A stretch of DNA of 64,000 nt from Camellia lanceoleosa. Taxonomy: Eukaryota; Streptophyta; Magnoliopsida; Ericales; Theaceae. The stretch lies in NCBI GenBank assembly GCA_025200525.1, contig CM045759.1, positions 5,394,001 to 5,458,000 on the forward strand. The letters are read 5' to 3'. The notes beneath the pieces were generated by a model. The model had not been told where the DNA came from, made no database searches, and saw nothing but the letters and a program-made list of their open reading frames with translations. Shown here piece by piece: positions 20,878-33,083 of this stretch (its first letter is position 1; every line of letters begins with the position of its first letter). The position numbers were made by a program, and so were the translations under genes.

Positions 20878-21690
20878 ATGCGTTTTTCACGCCAACTCCC
20901 AACGTACACGCGCTAATTACATCCCGTCGGTCCCCACAGGTCGTCTTTGACATGAGGAAGCTACGCGTGCCATCAATATAGTGGTTAGGGGGCTGCTCTC
21001 AATTTTCGGCCCTCGAAGGCCTTTTTTCGGCTAAGTTTATGGCGTTTTCATGCCAACTCCCAACATACACGTGCTAATTACATCCCGTCTATCTCCACAA
21101 GTCCTATTTGACACGAGGAGGCTACCCGTGCCATCCCAGCAGTGGTTCGGGGGATGCTCTCAATTTCCGGCACTCGAAGGCCTTTTTTTGGCTAAGTTTA
21201 TGACGTTTTTCACGCTAACTCCCAACGTACAAGTGCTAATTACGTCCCGTCTGTCCCCATAGGTCCTATTCGACACGAGGAAGCTACCCGTGCCATCCCC
21301 GCAGTGGTTCGGGGGCTGCTCTCAATTTTTGGCCCTCAAAGGCCTTTTTTCAACTAAGTTCACGGCGCATTTCACGCCAACGCCCAATGTACACATGCTA
21401 ATTACGTCCCTTCTGTCCCCACAGGTCCTACTTGACATGACGAAGCTACCCGTGCCATCCCTACAGTGGTTCGAGGGCTGCTCTCAATTTTCGGCCCTCG
21501 AAGGCCTTGTTTCGGCTAAGTTCACGGCACATTTCATGCCAACGCCCAACCTACACGCGCTAATTACGTTCCATCTATCCCCACAGGTCCTATTTCACAC
21601 GAGGAAGCTACCCGTGCCATCCCTGCAGTGGTTCAGGGGCTGCTTTCAATTTTCGGCCCTCGAAGGCCTTTTTTCGGCTATGTTTATGGC
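20878..21690. repeat. 161-bp tandem array, five units
   Basis: The unit gcgtttttcacgccaactcc...ttcggccctcgaaggcctttttt recurs at about 20878, 21039, 21200, 21362 and 21523, with the start of a sixth at 21684. It is more GC-rich than its surroundings. The unit is not a multiple of three, so ORFs across it are incidental. It lies between the CACTA terminus and the TnpA-like gene. Confidence 0.9.
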
Positions 21691-22607
21691 GTTTTTATAT
21701 GAGCCAATCCACCACCTGGTTAGCATATGGGAGAGCACATTTAATTGATTTTAGCCTGAACAGAGGTGCATTTGCAATTGTACAGTTGGATGTAAGTGTA
21801 GGCAACAAGGTGAGGATTCATGGATTTTTCTCCCTTACTTTAATGAAATTTGGTTGTTTATTCCTATGGCTATATTCTAACTGATTTCCTTGATTTGATT
21901 CTCTAGTCTGAATATACTTCTTATGAGTCAATAAGCTCTTGGAAAACAACCAAGAACCAAAGAAATTGTATGATAAGGTGATTAGAATGCATGGCACACT
22001 TAGAAGGCAGCTTATGATTGGGAAAATGTGGAGGCTTTAAGGATCAAAACTTTGTTTGCATCAGCTCCTGTAACTAGGCCAAATCAGGTTGATAATCTGT
22101 TGTGGGCAGCCTCAAGCACAAGTGTTCATCCAACCAGGTTGCATCAGGTTACATTAGCTCCTGTAACTAGGCCAAAACAGGTTGAAAATATGGAGCTTTG
22201 TTCATCAAATTAGTGTTGGTTTTATTTGTATAGATTTATTATTAAGAAACTTAATATCACATATTCATTCTTCACAGTTAGAGTTTTGAAATCAAAGCTC
22301 CTTTGTACTAGTTATATTGTACTAAGTCAAAATTCATTCTACTTTCTCTTGGTTTCTTCAATTACTCTTAAATCTGAAATGACATTCAATTGGACTTGGT
22401 TACCTTATGGAAATCAGATTACAGTCCTTTGTGTAATGTATCAAAACACCAGGTTGGCTGCTGCAATGTCTACGCTCATTATGCCTCAAAACCTATTCAA
22501 AGCACATCACGAAAAAATATTTGCATACCAACTTTAGAAAACAATTCTATGCCAATATGATCCATATTTTTTGTAGAAGTTATAGTAGCTTGTTAAGGAA
22601 ATTCTGG
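21691..22607. other. CACTA-internal sequence, no gene recognised
   Basis: There is a short imperfect duplication (gctcctgtaactaggccaaa at 22063 and again near 22158). A plus-strand ORF at 22028-22213 is built on that duplication, and I do not recognise it. Confidence 0.4.
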
Positions 22608-24432
22608 TTACCGAATAGTAGGATGACCATCTGAACCTTGCAAGAGGGTTGTGAACCGTGACACCATGTCGTTCAGATGATTGAGTTGTACTTGTTGTGC
22701 CTCCCGTGCTTTTTTTTCTTTATTGACTTGTTTGATCAGCTGCTCTCTTTCCCTCGTAATTTCCTCCAGATCCCTTTGCCACTCCTCTTTCTCCTTCAAT
22801 AGCTCCTCCCGATCTCTTTCACGCTCTTCTTTCTCCATCAGCAACTCCTCGTGATCACTTTGACGTTGCTCATGAAGAACCTCCAGTTCCACTCTCATTG
22901 ACTCCATATGTTTATTACGTGCTCGTGCCGCACTAGAAGCTGTGGAAGAGGGTTGTGGGCCTATCCCACATCTACGCAAGTAATTTTTTTTTCCCCAAGC
23001 ACTTGCCTTGATATTTCTTCGTGGGTCAATGGCAACCTTGCATTGGTGGCTGTTAGTTGTAGATTCACCATATCATCCTGTAATGGCAAGAAAACAATAA
23101 AGTCGAGATGGGAGAAGAAATTTAAAACAACTTTATTAATTGATATGCATCACACTTGGTTTCAACATTCAATATTCACATGTAGCTCACCACATTTGGG
23201 GTCAATCCAATCTCCCGTCTTCTTGGACTTGTGTGCTTTCTTATAAAATTCGGGAAAATCTATATCTCCATCCTCATTTTCTTGTTACGTTTGGAAAAAT
23301 TCCATTGACGAATTAGTACATGGTAATATTCAAAATCAAGAAGAATCAATCATCAATTACATTACTAAATTAACTTCTCACCATAAGCGACATTGCTATA
23401 GGAAATGATCGCGATTCACTTGCATGATTATAGGGGAGCATACCCATATTTGCTTTACCAGCCGTAAAGCGTTTCTACAAAAATATGAAAAATGAAAAAA
23501 AAAAAAAAAAAAAAAAAAAAACATGTTTTACTAAGTTTCAGTGAAGAAGTTTTACATATTAACACATAAATTAATTTCAGTAATGGGGTTTCTAATTAAT
23601 TTGTTACCAAGTGAGATTCGTCTTTCCAAGCAACATCAATCAGATATTTCCAGTCCTCCAAGCTCACTCCACTAGGCGGATGACTATAGGGGTCATCAAC
23701 ACCCTTTTCCTCAAGTTCGAGGAACTCTTGCTTTAGATTGTACCTACAATCCTTGTATAGCAAATATGCCTTCCTATCGAGGATCTGTTGAGCTTGTTCA
23801 TCAGTATCAAAATCATCGCCGATAACAAACTTTTCCTACAAACATAGTAAGAGAATTAGTAGAACAATTAATTTAACCAATTACAAATTACATGATAAAC
23901 ACATTATTGCAAGATGAATCTCATACTAGCACCGCTTGGACGACCGCATCTTTGGTACTTTGATCAATTTTTATCCATGACTTCACGATCTGAAGAGGGC
24001 ACAACCGTCTAATTTGAAGGCCCAACTCATTCATCACTAGGGTGGCATTCCCTCCTGTGATTGCGTTTAACACCCGATTGACATAGACATGTAATTTCTC
24101 CCCTTTTTTTCTAGCAATTTGTTTTTGCACGCCTTTGCCTAATGTAGGTCCCCGAACACGAGTTGACCTCGTTTTCCCTGGTACAAAAGGGGAACATAGT
24201 CAAAATTACAAACAAAACAAAACCAAAATTTTTTTAAACAACTAAATAGTATGCTCTTACCCACTCCACCTGATTGCGTCTCCTCCACCATAGTTTGTGT
24301 ATCATCTAGTGGTTGCGTCTCATCAGAGAACGTCATCGGGGTGCCAATCTCCTGTGCACATGCTTCAGATGTTGATAGTACGTTGCCACTTGTTGCTCTC
24401 TTCCGTCGCCCCGTCTTGATTCCCGGAACCAT
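22608..24432 (-). pseudogene. TnpA-like gene of the CACTA element (Ptta/En/Spm family)
   Basis: The minus-strand start ATG is at 24432 (MVPGIKTGRRKRATSG). Exon 1 ends at a GTAAGA donor near 24262. Exon 2, from about 24181, encodes TRSTRVRGPTLGKGVQKQ and NELGLQIRRLCPL. Later exons encode EDWKYLIDVAWKDES (23593-23650), KANMGMLPYNHASESRSF (about 23410-23465), a segment ending KTGDWIDPKCGELH (about 23185-23275), and finally a strongly charged coiled coil (22608-22979). This order, including the LPYNHxxxSRSF signature, is that of plant Ptta/En/Spm accessory transposases, which bind subterminal repeats. A poly-A tract (23493-23520) sits in an intron. I saw no certain lesion, but intron boundaries were not all verified. 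Confidence 0.8.
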
Positions 24433-25128
24433 TGTACCTACATTACGTAACAAACGTACATGAGTAATAAACATCGCATACATTAGTACGTTCTTCTGCT
24501 GCAATAATGACACAACAATGTCTACTCAATAATAAATTGCTCGTTACTCAATGGTAACTAATAAACTAAGAGAACATGATGATGATACAAAAAGAAACTT
24601 CTCAATTGTCCATTGTTCATTTAATATACTCATTACCCCAACAAATTTTGGAATTATTATTAACAACAAAATTTTTAATAAATTGTCGTGGCCTGCAATA
24701 ACAAACCATTGATAAGAACAACTCAGCTACAACATCAGTTTGTTTGTATGGCATTACTCTTTTCATTAATATCCATAATTCTTACCTTAGGAATTTATTC
24801 AAGGCCCTAGTACTATGAATTCTGATGACTATTCAAAGTGTATTGCACAGCATGGTTTTCTATGGTTGTCTACTCTCAACTGCAAAAATGAAACTTTTGC
24901 ATAAATTTCCAGTATTTATGTTGTTCCCTCATTGTGTTTGTGCACATATTTGTCTCAAATTTGATATTGAACCATCTTGGTGCAATTTTGTGTCTCTGCT
25001 TCTCATGTGACTCTGTTATAAGTTTTCTATCTCGATCAGAAACTTTTGCTGCTATGTGTAATTCAGCTATGCAGAAGCTAGTATTCTCCTATGGGATCTG
25101 AAGAACCAACAGATCAATTGTAATTGCA

Positions 25129-25326
25129 ATGGACTGGAAAAGTATTGGTGATTCCATCCATAATGAGCCCAGTGCAGGGCCTATTACTAAGAAACGGCTT
25201 CCAATAAAGGTTAGGCAAATCCCATATTGTTTTTTTCTTCCTCATAGATCATTACCCTCTGCAATTGCCTTTTACGGGGCATGGATTGTTGCTGGAGTTG
25301 GTGCAGGGATGCTGGCAGAAATCTAG
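25129..25326 (+). pseudogene. Unidentified host-like ORF with one hydrophobic segment
   Basis: The 65-codon frame starts MDWKSIGDSIHNEPSAG and has a basic stretch (KKRLPIKVRQIP). It then has a Ser/Pro junction and a hydrophobic segment (SAIAFYGAWIVAGVGAGMLAEI) that stops at TAG. The frame after the stop reads INKKVK, so the stop may be a Trp-codon mutation. Composition and hydrophobic patterning look like real protein, perhaps a small organelle membrane protein, but I do not recognise the family. Captured gene fragment is an inference. Confidence 0.35.
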
Positions 25327-26403
25327 ATAAACAAAAAGGTCAAAGGTATGCCCTTCATTAGCCTAAGGATATGTTTGGATTTTGGATTTAGGAACGGATT
25401 TGTGGAGGGAAAGGAAATGTGGAGAGAAGCAATAACATTGTAACTGTAATATAGCCAATAATGAACATTACCCTTCCCATCTTTAGAACAAGGATCCCGA
25501 AATTCTCTGTCAGCCCTCAACTGTGCTCTTCTTCAATAATTCATTATACAATTTAAAAGTGCCCAACTGAGCTAACAATTATACAATATTCTGATTTAAA
25601 CATCATGGTAATTCAAAATTGAAAGGCTTGTTGACATATTCAAGACAGCCTGCAGTAAGGAAATAACGTAGTTAATGCCTAACAACTTACCCAGGTGAAA
25701 TGCTTCCCACAGCCAAAACTACTAAAGAAATGCTCCCAATCAAGTATGGCACAAAGAAGCCCCAATCCTATGTGACAATTACATGTGGATAAGAATGTTA
25801 GTAGATGTGAAAATGCCTTAATTTCCTTCCATTCTCTTCACAAAAAAATAAAATAAAATGTATTAGTCTGGCAACCTAACCATAATACACGTTAGTGCAA
25901 AACAAATATCTTTATTCATTACCCAGATGAGTAGAACATTAAAGACATTAGAATCATTACTCACATTAAAACATATCAAAAGTCATTGAAGCGGCCATCT
26001 CATAAGAAAGGAATGAAAAAAGCTTCTATGAGCATAATCCACAGCTACAATTGTACTTCCTTCATCCTTTGTTCCTTGAAACTTACAGAAAATAAACAAT
26101 AGACAGGTTAAAAAAAGAAAAGATTTAGAACTATACATAATATGAATTTGAAATTATTTCTTATGACAGTTTATTAATGTTTATGAACATCTACAGAGAA
26201 AGAGGATAGAGGATATTATGTGAAGTTACCAAGGGTACCATAGGCAACCAAACACTTTGAGATGTATAGTCAGGTTTAGTGTGATATAACAATTCAAAAT
26301 GAGAGCAAATTGATAGAGAGACAATAGAAAGCCTATCAACCATCATAGGGTTGATAAGAATTCAGATGATGAAGATTATTGGTAACATGTACAGAAGCAG
26401 AGC

Positions 26404-26816
26404 AGCAAAATCTAAGAACCAAGGGCTAAAGACCTGAATATGGTTGAAAATAAGGATCAAGCCAATGCCAACACTCAAAAGCTGAGTCACTAGCTTTACC
26501 ACATATATGACAAATTGTTCTAAAAGGCTGCCTGGTGCGAGGTTGAGTTTGGGATCGACTTCGAGAAGAAGAAAATATGTTATGAGCTAAACAAGTTCCA
26601 CGAAAATTGCCTCTGAGACTAGAGTGAGATGAGCCACGATCATCTCACTCTGATAAGAAGTAAATCCTTTTGAAGCAGAGGACACTCTCTGTGTGGCATA
26701 AGCTACAGTTAGATTTGACTGTAGTCTCAATACTTCTATGACCCAGGAGGCACCAAGCTGAAAGTCACAGAACAGGAAAGTAAGACAAAGGGTCATTCTG
26801 AGTTGAATTTCAAGCA
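26404..26816 (-). pseudogene. Ty1/copia gag fragment
   Basis: The minus strand shows NLTVAYATQRVSSASKGFTS, then (one frame over) GSSHSSLRGNFRGTC and RQPFRTICHICGKASDSAFECWHWLDPYFQ. The last part is a copia CCHC knuckle (CX2CX4HX4C) in which His is replaced by Asp, followed by the usual C(W/Y)HR-like tail. No other copia domain is adjacent, so it is an isolated fragment. Confidence 0.65.
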
Positions 26817-26888
26817 TTAGCTAGGCCTGAAAAATGGTATCATATCTACTACTGCAAATGAGACACAGATACACCATCCCTCCTACTC

Positions 26889-26976
26889 ACAAAACAACCT
26901 CTTTAGCCCTACCCATCAATCTGCCTATAACATCAACCACTAAGGTAAACAATAAGGGTGACAAAGGGTAACCCTT
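26889..26976 (-). pseudogene. Probable L1-type LINE reverse transcriptase fragment
   Basis: The minus strand reads KGYPLSPLLFTLVVDVIGRLMG, closely resembling the plant L1 RT motif QGDPLSPLLFxLVxDVL, before a TGA. The fragment is short and the flanks do not extend the match clearly. Confidence 0.5.
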
Positions 26977-27199
26977 TGTGAGCATTGATGTATAAAGCTC
27001 ATTTCATCATTACTTGAAACTTGAAATGAAGGCCATCATTTTAAATGTTTCCACCCTAATGCAGGGATACATAAAGGAACTCGAAGGCCCACCAAAACTA
27101 ACAACATTAAAACGAAAGAGAAAACCATGAATATATATACATATCTCAACCAGCTTGAAGTGAATGGCCAAATAAAGTTATAAGAAAAGAAAGTAGCAC

Positions 27200-27878
27200 C
27201 TCAAATAATGCATTAACTACGGATAAGCCTACACCATGTAGGCCCCTTGAGACACTGTAACCACTACTTGAACCACCAAATTTCCCACAAGCATGTAAAA
27301 CCTGCACAATTTAATCGACATACATTATTCACACAATCTTTATACAATTAGAAAGATCGTCTCCATTAGCCATGTCAGCTATTGGATATATGTATGTTGT
27401 AACATGTGTACATACATAAAAGCACATATATCTGCAATCTTGTCTTATACATAATACGTACGTGAAGACTGCTGTGTCCACACAGCATTGCATCTTATTT
27501 TAAGGATTTCTTACAACCGCATGCTAGTAAGGAATTGAACAGCTGCTCTATTAATTAAAACACACTGTTTTTAAATGTTCTTTGCAAATCTCCCATCAAG
27601 AAAACAGAAGTCCATTGCAGTGCCGACTAATACTACTATTCCGGGTGAAATTCCATCTTGATGAAACAATATAACATGCTCAAAATTTTGTGCAAACATA
27701 TAGTAAAAAGAATTAAAGTGGCCCCTTCAGAACTATTCCGGGTGAAATTCCATCTTGATCCCATAGCCACGCAGTCTACTTAGAACGTTAAAATGGAATT
27801 GGTAATTTATGCAACAATACCGTCAAGACAGTTTCCAAAGAAGATTATTTTTGTCACTGGATGCAAGTCGATTGGAAT
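27200..27878 (-). pseudogene. DNA gyrase subunit B gene fragment (two exons)
   Basis: Exon 27821-27878 encodes IPIDLHPVTK and, after a 1-2 nt shift, SSLETVLT. Exon 27200-27301 encodes [34 protein letters not shown]. Together they match the ATPase domain of plant organellar GyrB (IPxDLHPxTKKSx[38 protein letters not shown]). Splice signals are kept: an AG acceptor before 27878, a GTATTG donor, a GTGCAG acceptor before 27301 and a GTGCTA donor after 27200. The retained intron means a genomic copy, not a retrocopy. Key changes include the frame shift and AGG-to-ACG and SGG-to-SRG substitutions. The full-length gene (over 700 residues) is absent. Confidence 0.85.
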
Positions 27879-28539
27879 CTGCGATGCACAAGTGAAACAT
27901 AGAAGTAAGTGAAAAGTTGCAATAGCACATGAATGTTAGCTTAAAAGAATTGACACCAAGCAAAATCTAACAACATAAAGTAATTGCAAAGTAGTATTTT
28001 GAAGGCAAAATCTAACAAGCAAACAGCAGCACACATCACGTTATAGAGGCAGAGCAGCAAAGACACAAATGAATCACAAACTCAAAGAACAGAGACAGAG
28101 TAGCAGGCAAATCACTGACAGATGTGGGAAAAGACCACACATAGCACAGCTGTCCGAATGGAAAATCTGAACTAAGTATGAATTTGATTTTCAATTTTCT
28201 CTAACAGTTCATAGAAATCGTAGAGGAAATTAAGGCTAGGTTTGGCATGTTCTAAATAATTCAAAAAGCCAAAAAGTCACTATCTTATTTAAGTCACATC
28301 ATCTTATTTAAATCACATCACCTCTCTAACACATCACATCAAACCCAACCCAAACCACCAAACCCACTCAATAAATAAGTCAAAACTTTTTTTTTTACCC
28401 CAACCCCACTAAAAGTACAAGGTTCAAATTACATGAAATTGAAGAGTAAGCATGAAATTCAAATTACAATTTAATCAATATTCTTAATTGCCCCCATGAC
28501 ATCAACAAAACAAGCCGAATAAAGAAACAAACTGAGTTA

Positions 28540-30809
28540 AAACTCTAGGTCCGTATCTGTATCAAAATTACTTTCCATCTCATCTTCTTCATCATCACCC
28601 GAGATTGTTAGTTCATCATCGTCATCGCATATGAAAGCATCATCCATAACACCCTCCGGTTGTACACACTTATTGGACTAAGAAACCTCCATTGAAATAA
28701 TTTGCTGTTCAATGTCATCCCGACGTAAAACAACAATATCATCAATAGGCTCAGTTGGTACAACAGTACTATTTTCATTATCTTGCAACACTTCATCAAA
28801 TTCTGGCACATCCAGCTCTGGCACATCCCAAATTCGTCGATGTTGAAACTTTTCTACGACTTGCTAATTCGGCCCTAACTTCGTATCAGGAACGTAGAAA
28901 ACTTGTTGAACTTGGCTTGGGAACACAAATGAGTCATCTTTATACCATCGACTTCTTACGTCAACAGTTGTCACATGTGGTTCGACGCGCAAAGTTCAAC
29001 TACTACTGGTGTTATACCATTCACATTGGAACAAAACAACCCGATGTCCAAACAAATATGTCAGTTCCCACACTTTACAAAGGTAGCCGTAGAACTTTAT
29101 CAACTGGCCTTCGTGGTCGCCTTCCACTACCAACCCACTATTTTGACATTTACGATGGTTATCACGGTCGTTAGTATGGAATCGGACACCATTACAAATG
29201 CATCCCAAATATGTATTCACTAAGGCATTAGGTTCATTGGCTAATGGCCACATCTCATCGGTTGCTTCGAGTGAGTTTTCATTTCACAATTGGTTCATCT
29301 ATACAAGAAAGTATGTCATGTCAATTCAAACTTAGAATAATTCAACGTTATCTCCATACTTTACAGTAACACGTTACATAATCTTACGCGATGTTTGAAC
29401 CATCTAGGGAATTCTTTGCATTGTCGCGTTGCAATGTTGCATGAACTTCCATATTTTTGTTGCAACACGAGCTTGTGTTCCCTAGTTAATACGATGTAAG
29501 TCATGAGTAATTGGAATAATGAAGACTTTCAAAAATAAAAACCATGTACAAAAGGTATGTTGCATATATGATAAAGAAGCATACTCTAGATATTCGTCCA
29601 CTTCCAAACTATTGTGTAGGACAAACCAATGAGCCAATTTGCGGTTAGCTACGGACACATCAATTGCCATTGGGAGTTGACCAAAAAGACGAAGATTTTA
29701 AGTGAAAATCGCCAACCCCAGGCCATTGTCACCCCCATCGTAGTTCCTTTCTTCCCGGTTAAACACCGTTTCAACTCCATGCAAATACATTGAACAAAAC
29801 ATCGTACACTCTTTCGATATGTAGGCCTCCGCAATGGATCCTTCTGGACGAGCTTTATTGCCCACAAATCCTTTAAGAAGACTAAGCATCCTACACATAA
29901 ACATCGGCGTGATCGTCAGTATGTTCATATTGAACTATAATTACAAGAAAAAAGTTCTGACTCGTTGTTATACCTCTCAATAGGATACATCCATCGATAT
30001 TGGATAGGCCCTCCAAGCCTAGCCTCGTAAGGAAAATGAATTTCCAAATGCACCATCACATCAAAAAAAGCAGGAGGAAAAATCTTTTCAAGCTTACAAA
30101 GTATAAGTACGATTTGTTCTTGCAAGTTCTCCAAATCAGTCACCCTCAATGTCTTTGAGCACAACTGTTTGAAAAAAGTTCCAAACTCAAACAACGTGGT
30201 CCCAATCTCGGTAGGAAGGTATCCTCGCATCCCAATGGGAAGAAGTCGTTGTAGAAGGACATGACAGTCATGACTCTTGAGGCCAACTAACTTACCACCA
30301 TTCGCCGTGACAGAATTGGATACATTTGCCGCATAGCCATCAGGATACTTAATTGATTGCAACAAATCATAAAACCCTATTCGTTCTACCGGGGACAATG
30401 TGTACAATGCCGGAGGCTTCTGGAAAGAGCCATTCGCATGCCTTATCAAGTGTAACTCTTTTCGTATTCGCATGTCCTCCAGATCCAAACGTGCTTTGTC
30501 GGTGTCCTTGTTCTTGCCATCAATGCTCAATAGTGTCCCAAGCAGATTGTCACATATATTCTTCTCTATGTGCATGACATCAAGGTTATGTCGAAGCTTA
30601 AGTGTTTTCCAATAGGGTAGGTCGAACAAAATGCTTCTTTTTGTCCAGTTCGGAGTTGGATTTTCAGTCCGTTGTCTTTTTATGTTGGTTGGATGCTTTC
30701 CATACGGCCTGTACGTCCCCAAATTAATTTGCTGCAGTATTTGTTCTTTCATGCTCTGTTTTTCATCAACATGCTGATCAATGATAAGTTTTGTTCTATG
30801 TTTTTTCAA
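28540..30809 (-). pseudogene. TNP2-type CACTA transposase, C-terminal two-thirds
   Basis: From 30809 the minus strand encodes NWTKRSILFDLPYWKTLKLRHNLDVMHIEKNICDNLLGTLL, KARLDLEDMRIRKELH, LKSHDCHVLLQRLLPIGMRGYLP and FPPAFFDVMVHLEIHFPYEARLGGPIQYRWMYPIERY. Later exons encode ARPEGSIAEAYISKECTMFC (about 29830) and GVRFHTNDRDNHRKCQNSGLVVEG...FGHRVVLFQCEWY (28996-29200). These are the transposase-linked DUF4218 and DUF4216 regions. The tail is acidic (about 28540-28650). The N-terminal Transposase_21 catalytic core is missing, since homology ends at the MULE border. Family role: cutting at CACTA ends. Confidence 0.9.
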
Positions 30810-31347
30810 ACCAAAGAAATTTTTTTAAACCAGAGAAATTTCATTTTTTGCACTTTTGTTGGTATAGTCCAAAGAAAATTATAAGTGCATATGGACATAT
30901 TATTAGAAGTTTCTAATGCAGATAGAATCTGAGAAAGTAAATGTAAGTTCATAAATTTCTCTGGACTTTTATTTGCAGTTCAGAGAAAATTATAAGTTTG
31001 TTACTTTCAGTTTGTAGTTCAGAGAAAATTATATGTTTGTAGAAGATGAATATAAGTTTTTGTTTCTCTAAGCAAAAGTTATTTTTTGTGTTTTTTTTTT
31101 TTCCAGTTTAGATGAACAATGCAGTGTTTTTTGTTATCTTGAAGGTGTATATAAGTTTGCAAATTTCTCTAGATTTTTCTATGAGTGCAATATTGCAGAA
31201 TGACGCATAAAAAATTGTTAGCTTGTAGTGAGGTGAAAATCACAGAGAAGCTTATAATTTCATAACAGATATTCTGTGTGATTTTTTTTTATGATTGTGT
31301 TTAATAGTTAGCAGTAAATTTCTCTGTGATTCTCTCTAGATTCATTA

Positions 31348-32837
31348 TGTAAAACCCAAGTTGTGTGTAGGATTTTTGATTGGATAGATTAGTAATTAAA
31401 TTAATTTATATGGGTCATTTATTAATATCAAAGAATTAGTTATGAGATGGCATTATATTTCCTATTACTTAGATGGGTAATTTTGTAACTTTGAGAAATT
31501 AGGTTAATAAGCCCACCTATTGTGGCTTTAAGTCTTGGAAAACAAACAAAACAGAGGCTGTGAATTGCTCCATAGGCTGCTGGGTTTGAGAAGGTAAAAG
31601 AAAAGAAAAAGAGAAGAGATTCAAGTGAGACTACAATAGGGATTGGAGGCAACACGTTGGTGATTTTGGGACACCCATTGGTTAAGGTAAAATTTGTCTT
31701 TACTGTTAATTATTAAGTTTATGTTGAGGAATTTAACAATCAATGCATTAAGGGGATTTGGAAGATCTATAGGTGCCTACTTATGTTTTGAGAATTGGGT
31801 GCAATGTGTTAGTGTAACTTTGGGTGGGTAATAGAAACAATGGAGTTTTGCATCATGGGTAAGGTTGTGTTTGGCTTTAAAGTTGGGTTGAATGGTTTGA
31901 TCTCTTAGATATTAAAGCAATACATTAATCTAATATAGTGGGGCTTTTGTGGGTGTATGTAAGATGTAAAAAATATTAATTTATTTGAGATTTTATTTAT
32001 TAGGTTTGTGTGATTGAAGTGGTGGAGCTGGGTGTTTAGAGTTGGTGTTGGAGTGTTATTTCTAAGCTTTTGAGGTAAGTAACCCTCTATCACTGTTGGT
32101 TCATTTTATTCCTATCGAATCGTTTAAAATCATAAATATTTATTTATAGCCTTCATGTTCTCTTAAAATAAAATATGGGTCAAGTATAAAACAGCATAGA
32201 AAATTATTATGAAAATTATTTGAATATTTTGTGGAACTATTATGAAAAGTGTACTAAATGTTTATTATGAAAATATCAAATATTTTATTTAAAAGTTGTG
32301 TATTGTTTGAATTTTGAACATCACTCTAGTCTGACTATGATTTGGACCCTTGCCAATAGGGGTTATTTATTGGCACAGAAACTAGTTTCTTTTGGGGCTT
32401 TACCACAGGCCTATGTGAGGTTCTGGGCCTTGTCACGGGCTAAGTGACCGTAGTCACCAAGACTTGGGTTTTGTGAATTGCATCATTAAACCATTTGAAT
32501 ATCGAACCATCAATTTTGAACAATGAAATTTCATCGAATTACCTCATTGTCTTTTCAATTAAAATGTATTGCTACACTGTTTATTTTTATCTACGAAACC
32601 ATCTTACAAAATAATTGTTCATTTATTGAATGGTAGCAAAAAATATATTTATTGGTTATCGACTATTTTTTTTTTTTTTTTTTTTTGTATACTTGATCCA
32701 GCTAACAGTGATGGTTGGTTATTTACTGGGCTGTCTCGCTTACCCTTATTTTATTTTTCAGATTCTGAGGAGTAGAGCTGCGCGGGGTTTTTACTTGTGG
32801 GAGTGCCGAGAGTAGGACTATGATTTAAGTACTTGGA

Positions 32838-32906
<69 letters not shown>

Positions 32907-33083
32907 GTGGACTTGGTGGACAATTTCATATGATAAGAATTATCTATTTGTATGGTTTTTAGCATTATGATATTTAAGGATTTAATTTGAGTATTTTACA
33001 TTGTTGGTTATGTGTTGGACTCTTAGCCTTGCATGCTCACTTAAATGAGTGTGCGGCGTTGTCACGGAGCTTGGGGCGTGACA
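31348..33083. mobile_element. 1.7-kb solo LTR inserted in the MULE, TSD catta
   Basis: The element starts TGTAAAACCCAAG and ends CTTGGGGCGTGACA, with the terminal parts inversely related. The 5-bp duplication catta is exact (31343-31347 and 33084-33088). Outside it, both flanks carry the MULE motif. The inside lacks coding domains and second-LTR sequence. It includes a poly-T run (32668-32686) and an (ATT)n tract. Confidence 0.88.
32839..32906. repeat. (ATT)n microsatellite
   Basis: About 22 uninterrupted trinucleotide units near the right end of the solo LTR. Confidence 0.97.

Larger units (their letters stand above)
24433..28540. other. Mosaic segment between the two CACTA genes
   Basis: About 4 kb that normally need not exist between TnpA and TNP2. 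It contains a plus-strand ORF (25129-25326), a copia gag fragment (26404-26816), a probable L1 RT fragment (26889-26976) and a gyrase B gene fragment (27200-27878). The remaining sequence shows nothing I recognise. A 24-bp phrase (attccgggtgaaattccatctt) is present twice, at about 27642 and 27735. Confidence 0.6.
19344..30810 (-). mobile_element. Large CACTA (En/Spm) element, one end missing
   Basis: The terminus CACTACAAGAAAATACACTTTTGGC starts at 19344 and is followed by about 600 bp of subterminal AGTCGCC/GGCGACT repeats. On the minus strand the order is TNP2 transposase (30809 to about 28540), a 4-kb mosaic, a TnpA-like gene (24432 to 22608), then this terminus. No reciprocal TAGTG end is visible: homology stops near 30810, where the MULE begins. 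The element has therefore lost its 5' terminus and the N-terminal part of TNP2, and cannot be autonomous. Confidence 0.85.

Noticed and set aside
21050..21748. ORFs across the 161-bp array
   Set aside because: The unit is not a multiple of three and frames shift between units; periodic coincidence.
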